Source: Alsobacter sp046349155 (GTDB taxonomy: Bacteria > Pseudomonadota > Alphaproteobacteria > Rhizobiales > Beijerinckiaceae). Taken from it: 64,000 nucleotides of DNA. Each line of letters begins with the position of its first letter. Position 1 is the first letter of the stretch. The position numbers and the translations under genes were made by a program. The DNA is taken from positions 62,001 through 126,000 of the forward strand of contig JAXMCW010000002.1 of assembly GCA_046349155.1 (NCBI GenBank), given 5' to 3'. A model generated the notes under the pieces. The model did not search any database. It was not told the DNA's origin and saw only the letters and a program-made list of their open reading frames with translations. This document shows, piece after piece, positions 9,193-17,427 of this stretch.

Positions 9193-10748
9193 CTGCGGGC
9201 GAGCATGTAGCCGGAGCCAGCACCCGTGCCCGCGCCCGGCCATGTCGAGGCGCCGCACAGGTAGAGGGACGGGACCGGCGTGCGCCAGCGCGACCATCCC
9301 GCCACCGGCCGGAACAGGAAGTTCTGGTCGAGGTGGTGGCTGCCGGAGAGGTTGTCGCCACCGATGAGGTTCGGGTTCTCACGCTCGAGGTCGAGGGGCG
9401 AAAAGACGGAGCGCCCCAGAATCTTGTGGCGGAGCCCCGGCGCGTAGCGCTCCAGCAGTTCAAGCACACGGTCGGCATAGGGGTCCCTGGCCTCGTCCCA
9501 GTGGGTGGCGTCGATCCGGCCTGCGGCGTCGCCCCGGATCTCCGCGGGCAGGACACGAACCTGCACCCACAGCACGTGCTTGCCGGCGGGCGCGCGCGAC
9601 GGATCGAGGGCCGTCGGTTGTCCGACGACAAGGGCCGGTTCCGCTGGGAGCAGCCCCGCCGCGGCCTCCGAATAGGCGCGCGACATCATGGCAAAGTCGG
9701 GCGCGACATGGACATAGGCGTATGACTTGAGCGCCTCTCCCGCTGCCCAGTCCGGCAGGCCGTCCAGAGCGAGATGGATCATCATGGTGCCCGGACCGGC
9801 CCTGAATGTCGCGACTTTGCCGGAATAGGCGGACGGCACGGCGTCCTCCGGAAGCAGCCGTCCGAAGAGACGCTGAGGATGCACGTTCGCGATCACGGCT
9901 CGCTTCGCCGCGATCGTCCGTCCGTCGGCGAGGATGACGCCCGTCGCCACCGGTCCCGTCCGCTGGATGTGCGACACCGGAGTTCCAAGCAAAAGTTGTC
10001 CCTTCCGGGACTTCAGCACGCCCACCATCGCCTTGATGATCGTGTCCGCCCCGCCCTGGCCGATCACCATGCCGAAGCACTGGTTGGCCATGGATTCGAG
10101 ATAGGGAAACAGAGCGCCGCCCGCGATGTCGGGCGCGAAGTCGAGGTGCATGCCCCAGGCGCCCATCATCGCCTTCACCTTATCGTCGGTGAAGCGCGCA
10201 TCGAGGAAGTCGCGCGGCGAGGCGAGCAGCAGGCGCAGCGTGTCGTAGAGCCAGCCCGCACCCCTGGCCTTGAGCGCCTTGAGCACGACGCCGGCGGCGG
10301 CCAGCGAGGGCATGGGCGAACCGAGCAGGCCGAAGATGTGCGGGGCATCCGCCCCGAACTCGGCCACCATGGCTCGCCAAGCCTTTGCGTCCGCGGGAGA
10401 GAGGGCAGCGATCCCGGCGGCGGTCTTGTCCAGGTCCGTGCCCACGCCCAGAAAGGCGCCGTCCCTGAACACGCTGGCGAAACAGTCCTTGGCCGGCACG
10501 AAGCCCAGGCCGTGGGCCAGCAGGGCCTCCTTGTGCTCGGCGAAGAAACGGGAGCCCGCAAACATCGAGAGGTTCATTGCCGCGACGTCGTGCCGGAAAC
10601 CCGGGAGCGTCAGTTCGCGCGTCTTCACCGCCCCGCCTGCCTCGAAGGCCGCCTCAACCACGGCGACGGACCAACCGCGTGTGGCGAGATGGACGGCGGC
10701 GGCGAGGCCGTTGTGCCCGGCCCCGATGACGACGGCATCCACCTCCAT
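9180..10748 (-). CDS. NAD(P)/FAD-dependent oxidoreductase, phytoene-desaturase-like (1)
   Basis: Flavoprotein of the amine-oxidase/phytoene-dehydrogenase superfamily. The N-terminal dinucleotide-binding motif is VIGAGHNGLAAAVHL followed by VVEAAFEAGGAVKT; the C-terminal FAD-binding part contains LYLCGASTWPGAGTGAGSG. Length 522 (ATG 10748) fits. The substrate is unknown: the context is not a carotenoid cluster. It shares with the divergent neighbour at 11027 the unusual block VGQPTALDPSRAP, so the two are paralogs. The C-terminal codons lie inside a 15-bp tandem repeat. Confidence 0.88.
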   Translation of the reverse strand: MEVDAVVIGAGHNGLAAAVHLATRGWSVAVVEAAFEAGGAVKTRELTLPGFRHDVAAMNLSMFAGSRFFAEHKEALLAHGLGFVPAKDCFASVFRDGAFLGVGTDLDKTAAGIAALSPADAKAWRAMVAEFGADAPHIFGLLGSPMPSLAAAGVVLKALKARGAGWLYDTLRLLLASPRDFLDARFTDDKVKAMMGAWGMHLDFAPDIAGGALFPYLESMANQCFGMVIGQGGADTIIKAMVGVLKSRKGQLLLGTPVSHIQRTGPVATGVILADGRTIAAKRAVIANVHPQRLFGRLLPEDAVPSAYSGKVATFRAGPGTMMIHLALDGLPDWAAGEALKSYAYVHVAPDFAMMSRAYSEAAAGLLPAEPALVVGQPTALDPSRAPAGKHVLWVQVRVLPAEIRGDAAGRIDATHWDEARDPYADRVLELLERYAPGLRHKILGRSVFSPLDLERENPNLIGGDNLSGSHHLDQNFLFRPVAGWSRWRTPVPSLYLCGASTWPGAGTGAGSGYMLARSLAK

Positions 10749-11026
10749 GCGACCCTCCGGCGCTACGAGCGAGGACTCACGATCCTCCCATCTGCATATA
10801 AGTCGCCCGGATCGTGGCGGCCCGGCAAGCACGAAGATGGGGCTCCGGGGATGGAGGTGACGCGCAAATTCTCAACGGCGCTATTGACGACGGAGAGCCC
10901 TGGGCCCTTCACGCTCGCCCCGGCGCTCCCGACATGCTGGGTCGTCCATTCCTTGCAATCCCATAGGTCGGGCGTAAGCTTCGTCGTCGCGCGGCGGACG
11001 GGCCGGCGCACCACGCGGGCGGAACC

Positions 11027-12634
11027 ATGAGCGACTGCGACTACCTGATCGTCGGAAGCGGCATCAACGCGCTGGTCTGCGCCGCCGTGCTGGGCCAGAA
11101 GGGCCACAAGGTGCTCGTGATCGAGCGCAACGACAGGATCGGCGGCTGCATCCGCACCGAGGAGATCACTGCCCCCGGCTTCGTCCACGACGTCATGGCG
11201 ACGACCTTCGTGCTCTTCCTGCTCTCGCCGGCCTATGGCGCGCTGGGCAAGGACCTCGAGGCGCGCGGGCTCTCCTTCTCGCATGCCGACGTCCCGACGG
11301 GGGTTCTGCGCCCAGACGGAAGCGCCGTGGTGTTCAGCAAGGACCGCCAGCGAAACGTGGCCACCTTCGAGGCGCTCGCAGCAGGCGACGGCGCGCGGTT
11401 TTCGGCCGACATGGATGCCCTTGGCGCGGATGCACCCTTCCTCTTCACGCTGCTCGGCGGATCGCTCTGGTCGGCCGCGATCGCCAAGACGATCGCCCAG
11501 CAGGCCTGGAAGCGAGGCCCACGCGGGCTCGCCGCCTGGTTTGGCGACATGCTCGTGAGCGCAAGGGCGCACCTGGAGACGCGCTACCGCTCCGAAGCAA
11601 TACAGGCGCTCTGGGCGCCCTGGGTCCTGCATACGGGCCTGGGGCCCGAGAGCGCCTATTCCGGGGCCATGGCGCGTGTGATCGCGTTCGCGATCGAGGC
11701 GGCGGGCTGTCCCATCGTGACGGGCGGCGCGCGAAACATCCTGTCGGCCTTCGAGAGGCTGATCACGGACCAGGGCGGGTCGCTGCGGACGGGCGCGGAG
11801 GCGGTCGCGATCATGCCGGGCCCGGGCGGGCGCGCCGGCGGCGTGCGCCTGGCGGACGGCGCTTTGCTGACCGCCGACAAGGGCGTCATCTGCTCGACGA
11901 CGCCACACCAGCTCTACGAAGGCCTGCTCCGGGAGTGGCCAAGGCCTCTCCCCAGCGAGGTCAAGGAGAGCGTCAGGTCCTACCGCTACGGCAAGGGCAA
12001 CATGCAGGTGCACTATGCGTTGAAGGCCGCCCCGCGCTGGAAGGGCGCCCCCGAACTCGGCAAGGTGGCACTGCTCCACCTCACTGCGGGACTGGACGGC
12101 GTCTCGCGCGCGGCCAACGAGGCCGAACGAGGCATGCTACCGGCCGAGCCCACAATCTGCGTCGGACAACCCACAGCCCTCGACCCCAGCCGCGCACCGG
12201 AAGGTCAAGCCGTCCTCTGGCTGCAGCTCCCGGAAGCGCCGCGCTCGATCAAGGGAGACGCAGCGGGCCAGATCGCGACACCCCCGGACGGGCGCTGGAC
12301 GGAGGCGGTCCGCGAGGCCTATGCCGATCGGATCGAGGCGCGCCTCGCGCACCACATCGACGGATTCCGCGACAGCATCGTCGCGCGGCGCGCCTACTCG
12401 CCGGCCGACCTTGAGGCCATGAACGTCAATCTGGTGGGCGGCGATCCCTATGGCGGCTTCTGCGGGCTCGACCAGTTCTTCCTGTGGCGGCCGTTCAAGG
12501 GTTCGGTGAACCACCGCACGGCTGTCGAGGGACTCTACCACATCGGCGCCTCGACGCATCCCGGCCCAGGGCTCGGCGGCGGCTCGGGCTTCCTGCTCGC
12601 CTCCGGCCTCAAGCCGGCCGCGAAGGCGCGCTGA
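11027..12634 (+). CDS. NAD(P)/FAD-dependent oxidoreductase, phytoene-desaturase-like (2)
   Basis: Paralog of the divergent gene ending at 9180. It has the dinucleotide fold VGSGINALVCAAVL, the second motif ERNDRIGGCIRTEE, and the C-terminal FAD motif YHIGASTHPGPGLGGGSG. The shared segment VGQPTALDPSRAP is near residue 387. Length 535. A 278-bp divergent promoter region separates the two genes; I saw no convincing promoter pair in it. A MarR regulator starts 3 bp after the stop, so the two are probably one operon. Substrate unknown. Confidence 0.88.
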   Translation: MSDCDYLIVGSGINALVCAAVLGQKGHKVLVIERNDRIGGCIRTEEITAPGFVHDVMATTFVLFLLSPAYGALGKDLEARGLSFSHADVPTGVLRPDGSAVVFSKDRQRNVATFEALAAGDGARFSADMDALGADAPFLFTLLGGSLWSAAIAKTIAQQAWKRGPRGLAAWFGDMLVSARAHLETRYRSEAIQALWAPWVLHTGLGPESAYSGAMARVIAFAIEAAGCPIVTGGARNILSAFERLITDQGGSLRTGAEAVAIMPGPGGRAGGVRLADGALLTADKGVICSTTPHQLYEGLLREWPRPLPSEVKESVRSYRYGKGNMQVHYALKAAPRWKGAPELGKVALLHLTAGLDGVSRAANEAERGMLPAEPTICVGQPTALDPSRAPEGQAVLWLQLPEAPRSIKGDAAGQIATPPDGRWTEAVREAYADRIEARLAHHIDGFRDSIVARRAYSPADLEAMNVNLVGGDPYGGFCGLDQFFLWRPFKGSVNHRTAVEGLYHIGASTHPGPGLGGGSGFLLASGLKPAAKAR

Positions 12635-12637
12635 GCC

Positions 12638-13144
12638 ATGACGGAGCGTTTCGCCGGCCGCGCGCTGCGCCGCCCCGGAGACGGGGCCGAACGGCAGCCC
12701 ACCATGGGCGAGATCGGCCTGAACCAGTTCGCGCCCTACCTGATGAACCGTATCGCCGCACGCTGGAACGCCAACATGGCGGAGGAGCTCAAGGCCTACG
12801 ACATGACGACGCTGAAGATGCGGACGCTCGCCATCCTCAGCATCTCCTCGGCGCTCACCATCAACGAACTCGCGGTCTATGCGGTAACCGAGCAGTCCAC
12901 CATGAGCCGCACGCTGGACGCTCTGGAGGAGCAGGGCCTCATTCGCCGCCAGCCCCGCCCCGACGACCTGCGGGTCCGCGAGGTCACCATCACCGAGGAG
13001 GGACGCGCCGCCTTCGAGAAAGTGTGGCCTATGATGTATGAACGCTTCTCGCAGATGTTCGACGGGGTCGACGAGGAAGAGTATCGCACCTTCACGACGA
13101 CTTTGCACAAGTTGCTGCACAACATCCGGCGGCACGAACTCTAG
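12638..13144 (+). CDS. MarR family transcriptional regulator (2)
   Basis: Winged-helix protein of 168 residues. The DNA-binding region contains LTINELAVYAVTEQSTMSRTLD and the wing PRPDDLRVREVTITEEG. It starts 3 bp after oxidoreductase 2, so it likely controls its own operon and possibly the divergent gene. It differs in sequence from the MarR protein at 8505 although both accompany paralogous oxidoreductases. A shorter start at M23 (MGEIGLNQF) is possible. Confidence 0.9.
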   Translation: MTERFAGRALRRPGDGAERQPTMGEIGLNQFAPYLMNRIAARWNANMAEELKAYDMTTLKMRTLAILSISSALTINELAVYAVTEQSTMSRTLDALEEQGLIRRQPRPDDLRVREVTITEEGRAAFEKVWPMMYERFSQMFDGVDEEEYRTFTTTLHKLLHNIRRHEL

Positions 13145-13179
13145 CGCCATTTCCTGGATGACAGAACCGGGCTCTCTCC

Positions 13180-13263
13180 GTCATTGCGAGCCGAAGGCGA
13201 AGCAATCCAGTCTTTTTCCGGGCGTCTCTGGATTGCTTCGTCGCTGCCCTCCTCGCAACGACG
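13180..13263. repeat. REP-like palindromic element
   Basis: An 84-bp imperfect palindrome between two convergent genes. Outer arms are GTCATTGCGAG and CTCGCAACGAC, inner arms GAAGCAATCCAG (13199-13210) and CTGGATTGCTTC (13228-13239). The GAAGCAATCCAG core is well known as a dispersed repeat in Hyphomicrobiales genomes. It may also act as a bidirectional terminator. Confidence 0.75.
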
Positions 13264-13349
13264 GTTGAGACGGGCGAAAACGGCTTCGGCTGCCGATCTC
13301 GCGGGCCCCGTGAGCCCGCCTTCCGTATGCGGGGAGACCGACCCGGGCG

Positions 13350-14909
13350 CTAAAGCGTCGCCACGGTCTTCAGCGCCCCGTCCAGTGCCAGTCCGCCTTC
13401 GTCCAGCAGGGCCGCCTGCCGCAGCCGACGGAGCCAGGCGGCGCCGTCCTCGCGGTCGGCGAGCTTCGGCAGCGCGGAGAGGACGCGATCGAACTTCGAG
13501 ACGCCCCGTGCATGGGTGTCGGAATAGCCCTTCACCAAGCGCCGGCAGGCCAGCACCTCGACGGCGAGGTCGTAGTTGCGGGGCAGCATGGCGAGTGCCT
13601 GCCCGAGCCAGGCTTCGCGGTGCGCCACCTCGCGCCTGTGACGGAGCGTCCCGCGCCGGCGCGGCCGAATGCCGGCGACGAACCCCAGGACGCCGTGCCA
13701 GAACACCGTATCCGTCCGCACGCGCCGGCCCTTGTTGACAAGGCCGTCGAGCGCCTTGAACAGCCAGGGCCGCTCCTCGATCCACTGCCCCAGGCCGGCC
13801 GGAAGCGTGCCGCAGACCTCCTCCATGCGCGGGTGCATGTATTCGGTTACCTGCAGGATCTGGTCCGGCTTCACGCCCACCTCCCGGCGGACGCGATCGA
13901 AGCGGGACGAGCGGACCTTCAGGTCGGCGACGCGGATCACGTCGTCATAGGCCATGGCGACGGCCACGTACTTGGCGGCCTGCTGGGTGAAGGCGAAATC
14001 CTTCGCCTCCCCACCATGCTGCAGATCCGCGCCGTGAAGGGCCGCAACCCGGTCGAGATATTCGCCGGCGTAGTCGGGGTCCTGGAAGTCGACCAGGCGC
14101 CGGACGCCGGCGAGCAGCATGGGCTGCACCGTCTCCGGGAACTGTGCGCGGATGCGGTTCACCAGCGCGTCGAGCGCGGGGTGGCCCGCCGTCTCGGGTA
14201 GCACGTCGAAACGCTTGGGCGGGGATTTCGTCACGACGTCGCGCGGCTTGTCTCGCGCCCGGTCATGCGCTGCCTTCAGAGCGGCGATGCTCTGGTCCAC
14301 GCCCCGCCTGCCCGAACGGACGACCGCCTCGAAGGCCTCCAGCGGGAAGGGCAGCACGCCCGCCCCCGCGACGGCGCCGAACATGGAGGCAGAGATCATC
14401 GTGCCATGGCGGGCGGCGACAGCCTCCATGTCAAAGGCGACGACGCGCCGGGCAGCGAAGTCGCCGGCCTCGACCACGACAATCGGATCGCCGACGCCGT
14501 CGCCCGGCTTCTCCTTCTCCACGACCGCGAAGGAGCGATGCGTGGAGGCGATCAGGGTGGTGCGGTCCGGCGTGACGAGCCCCCGCAGGACCGAGCGCCC
14601 GGCCTCCATGAGCTCTGCCGCAATGACGACATCGACATCACCCGGGGTCGGCATCAGCGAGAAGACCGGGGGCTTGCCGTCCTTCGGGGGGAGCATCTCG
14701 AGATAGTAGATCGTCGCACCCGTGCGCTGGGCGACCCCCGGGACGGAGGTGGACTGCGCCATCCAGCCCTGGCTTTCCGCCAGGGCAACCAGCCAGTCGG
14801 CGAGCACGCCTCCGCCCTGGCCGCCCATGGCCAGGATCGCCAGGCTCAACGGCCGCTCGGTCGCGAGGCTCTCCTTTGCGCCGCGGCGGGTGGTCTCCGG
14901 TCCGCTCAT
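13350..14909 (-). CDS. Indolepyruvate oxidoreductase beta-type subunit with long C-terminal extension
   Basis: The N-terminal 200 or so residues are the gamma/beta domain of 2-oxoacid:ferredoxin oxidoreductases (ILAMGGQGGGVLADWLVALA near residue 25, then AQRTGATIYYLEM). Standalone IorB is about 200 residues; this protein has 519. The additional 300 residues carry no motif I can name and correspond in position to the uncharacterised extension (DUF6537) of indolepyruvate oxidoreductase subunit beta family proteins. It begins 7 bp after the alpha gene and would act with it on aryl pyruvates. The symbol iorB is withheld because substrate is unproven. Confidence 0.85.
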   Translation of the reverse strand: MSGPETTRRGAKESLATERPLSLAILAMGGQGGGVLADWLVALAESQGWMAQSTSVPGVAQRTGATIYYLEMLPPKDGKPPVFSLMPTPGDVDVVIAAELMEAGRSVLRGLVTPDRTTLIASTHRSFAVVEKEKPGDGVGDPIVVVEAGDFAARRVVAFDMEAVAARHGTMISASMFGAVAGAGVLPFPLEAFEAVVRSGRRGVDQSIAALKAAHDRARDKPRDVVTKSPPKRFDVLPETAGHPALDALVNRIRAQFPETVQPMLLAGVRRLVDFQDPDYAGEYLDRVAALHGADLQHGGEAKDFAFTQQAAKYVAVAMAYDDVIRVADLKVRSSRFDRVRREVGVKPDQILQVTEYMHPRMEEVCGTLPAGLGQWIEERPWLFKALDGLVNKGRRVRTDTVFWHGVLGFVAGIRPRRRGTLRHRREVAHREAWLGQALAMLPRNYDLAVEVLACRRLVKGYSDTHARGVSKFDRVLSALPKLADREDGAAWLRRLRQAALLDEGGLALDGALKTVATL

Positions 14910-14916
14910 GCGCCCC

Positions 14917-17070
14917 TCACGCCGGGAAGAGGATGCGGCCTGCCTCGCGGCGGCGCTGCATCCAGCCGATGATGCGGGCGCGCAGGGTCGCGAGCCAGCG
15001 GTCGAAGCCGGTCGGATTGTGGATCACGTCGGCCCTGTAGAACGACGGGCAGAGGACCGCCGCCTCCGCCACCTCGCCGCAATTCCCGCAGCCCACGCAG
15101 TTATTGTCGATCGCCGCAACGGGATCGTCCTTCAGCGGATCGTCCGTATGCTTCACCGAGAGGGAGGGGCAGCCCGAGAGGCGGATGCAGGCGTGGTCGC
15201 CGGTGCAGACGTCCTCATCCACGCCGAAGCGCTCCTTGACCACCCGCCGGCCCTGCTTCACCGCCGCCTGGAAGAGCGGGCGCACGCGGCGCTGCTTGTT
15301 CAGCATGCATTCGGAGGAGGCGACGATGATCTTCGGTCCGGGGTCCTTCGTCGTCAGCGCCTCGCGCAACGTGTCCCGCATGGTCGTGACGTCGTAGGTC
15401 CGGTCGATCTGGCGCACCCAGGTGGCGCCGATCCCCTTCACCGCGTCGACGATGGAGTTGTTGGTCTGCCGCCGCGCATTGTCTGCGCGCGACGACATGA
15501 TGTCCTGGCCGCCCGTCGCCGCAGAGTAGTAGTTGTCGACGATCAGGATCACGCCGTCCTGCTTGTTGAACACGGCATTACCGACGGACGAGGCGAGGCC
15601 GTTGTGCCAGAAGCCGCCGTCGCCCATCACGGAGATGACGCGCTTGTCCGCCTTCACGTTGAAGGCCGAGGCCGAGGCGGGCCCCAGCCCATAGCCCATC
15701 GTCGTGGACCCGATGTTGAAGGGCGGCAGGATGGAGAAGAGGTGGCAGCCGATATCGGCCGCCACGTGATGGGGACCGAGTTCCTTCTCCACGAGCTTCA
15801 TCGCGGCGAAGATCGGACGCTCCGGACAACCGATGCAGAAGCCGGGCGCGCGGGCCGGCACGACCTCGGCGAGCGCCTTGACCTTGGGATCGGCCAGCAC
15901 CGGAGACGGATCCGGCAGGGGCGGCGGGTTGCCCAGCAGCGTGCGCGCATGCGCCTCGAGAAAGCCGCGCACTCCCTTGAGCAGGACCGGGGCCGTGTAC
16001 TCGCCTCCCATCGGCAGCACGTCCTTGCCGGAGACCTTCGTGCCAATGTCGCGGCGGCGCAGGATCGTGTTGAGCGCCTGCTCGATGTAGTCCGGCGCCC
16101 CCTCCTCCACCATCAGCACGGCCCGCTTGCCCATGCAGAAGGCGGCGACCTCGTCCTCGATGACGGGATAGGTCACGTTCATCACGTAGAGCGGCACGGC
16201 GCTCTCGCCGTAGACGTCGGCGAGGCCGAGATGCTGCAGGGCGCGCAGGACCGAGTTGTACATCCCGCCCTGCATGATGATTCCGACGTCGCCGTCCTCA
16301 GGGCCGAAGCGCTCGTTGAGCCCGCGGCTCCTGATGAACTCCACGGCGGCGGGCCAGCGCGTCTCGAGCTTCTCCTTCTCGTGCAGGAAGGAGGCCGGCG
16401 GCAGCACGATGCGGTTGTTGTCGCGGACGGGGTTCTCCAGAGCCTGGCGTAGCCCGAAGGCCGGCCGCTTGTTGTCCTTGCACACGAACTGCCCGTGCAC
16501 GTGGCAGCATCGGATGCGGACCTCCAGCATCACGGGCGTGTTGGACGCCTCGGAGAGCTCGAACCCCTCCTCGACGGCCCTCACCATGCATTCGAGGTTG
16601 GGCCGGGGGTCGATGAGCCACATCTGCGACTTCATCGCGTAGGCGTGGCTGCGCTCCTGCATGATCGAGGAACCCTCGCCGTAATCCTCCCCGATGATGA
16701 TCAGCGCGCCGCCCGTGACCCCGCCCGAGGCGAGGTTCGAGAGCGCATCGGAGGCGACGTTGGTGCCTGCCGTCGACTTCCATGTCACCGCGCCGCGCAC
16801 GGGATACATGACGGAGGCCGACAGCATGGCCGCCGCGGCGGCCTCGGACGCCGAGGTCTCGAAGTGGACGCCGAGGTCCTCCATGACGTCCTTGGCGTCG
16901 GCCAGCACGTCCATGAGGTGGGAGATCGGCGAGCCCTGGTAGCCCCCGACATAGGAGACGCCGGACTGCAGAAGCGCCTTGGTGATGGCGAGGATTCCCT
17001 CGCCCCGGAACACCTCGCCGGCGCCCAGCTTGAGATCCTCGACCTCACGAGCAAAGGACCGTTCCGCCAT
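14917..17070 (-). CDS. Indolepyruvate ferredoxin oxidoreductase alpha-type subunit
   Basis: Thiamine-diphosphate enzyme subunit for oxidative decarboxylation of aryl pyruvates to acyl-CoA, reducing ferredoxin. Visible parts: the pyrimidine-binding domain (GGYQGSPISHLMD), the TPP motif GDGGFWHNGLASSVGNAVFN with VDNYYSAATGG, and a C-terminal ferredoxin region with C-x5-C-x5-CP and C-x2-C-x2-C-x8-CP for iron-sulfur clusters. From ATG 17070, preceded by GGGGAGG 7 bases upstream, it has 717 residues; an earlier in-frame ATG (17109) lacks such a site. A good sigma-70-type promoter lies upstream. Substrate preference for indolepyruvate over phenylpyruvate is not visible. Confidence 0.9.
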   Translation of the reverse strand: MAERSFAREVEDLKLGAGEVFRGEGILAITKALLQSGVSYVGGYQGSPISHLMDVLADAKDVMEDLGVHFETSASEAAAAAMLSASVMYPVRGAVTWKSTAGTNVASDALSNLASGGVTGGALIIIGEDYGEGSSIMQERSHAYAMKSQMWLIDPRPNLECMVRAVEEGFELSEASNTPVMLEVRIRCCHVHGQFVCKDNKRPAFGLRQALENPVRDNNRIVLPPASFLHEKEKLETRWPAAVEFIRSRGLNERFGPEDGDVGIIMQGGMYNSVLRALQHLGLADVYGESAVPLYVMNVTYPVIEDEVAAFCMGKRAVLMVEEGAPDYIEQALNTILRRRDIGTKVSGKDVLPMGGEYTAPVLLKGVRGFLEAHARTLLGNPPPLPDPSPVLADPKVKALAEVVPARAPGFCIGCPERPIFAAMKLVEKELGPHHVAADIGCHLFSILPPFNIGSTTMGYGLGPASASAFNVKADKRVISVMGDGGFWHNGLASSVGNAVFNKQDGVILIVDNYYSAATGGQDIMSSRADNARRQTNNSIVDAVKGIGATWVRQIDRTYDVTTMRDTLREALTTKDPGPKIIVASSECMLNKQRRVRPLFQAAVKQGRRVVKERFGVDEDVCTGDHACIRLSGCPSLSVKHTDDPLKDDPVAAIDNNCVGCGNCGEVAEAAVLCPSFYRADVIHNPTGFDRWLATLRARIIGWMQRRREAGRILFPA

Positions 17071-17114
17071 GCCTGTCCTCCCCGGCTGACCGGACCGCAC
17101 CGGATCCATGCCAA

Positions 17115-17144
17115 TTCATATTTCTCCGTGCGGCTGGCTGTCAA
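17115..17144 (-). promoter_or_regulatory. Candidate promoter of the iorA-iorB-type operon
   Basis: On the minus strand TTGACA (17144-17139) and TATGAA (17120-17115) are separated by 18 bp, 45 bp before the chosen start codon. A perfect -35 box is rare in this GC-rich window. Confidence 0.55.
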
Positions 17145-17427
17145 ACGAGGAGCAGAGCGGCAGGCGCTTGAAGTTGAGTGGGGAATCAGGACCGGGGTTC
17201 GGCCGCGGCCGATCCATGCATCGCCATGGAACTCGCTGCATTGCGGGATGCCCAATGCCGCGGCAGAGGCAGTCGGCCCTGCCCGTTTCGCCGGCGCTCG
17301 CCGAGCCGTTTCGCCCTAAGAAAGAGCTTGGCAGCCCCTCAGGATCATTTAAGCTTGAAACATCACGGGCCAAGCCCGGACCGAGCGACGCCTGGAACGC
17401 GCCGCCGCGAGAGAGGGGAGATCCAGC

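Noticed and set aside
9062..9631. A frame whose C-terminus reads PSEPAPSEPAPSEP, resembling a repetitive surface protein.
   Set aside because: The repeat is only the 15-bp minisatellite read in another frame, and the rest overlaps the FAD oxidoreductase.
14722..16452. A 576-codon plus-strand frame inside the iorA/iorB-type genes.
   Set aside because: Shadow; no family motif, and the minus strand has TPP and iron-sulfur motifs.
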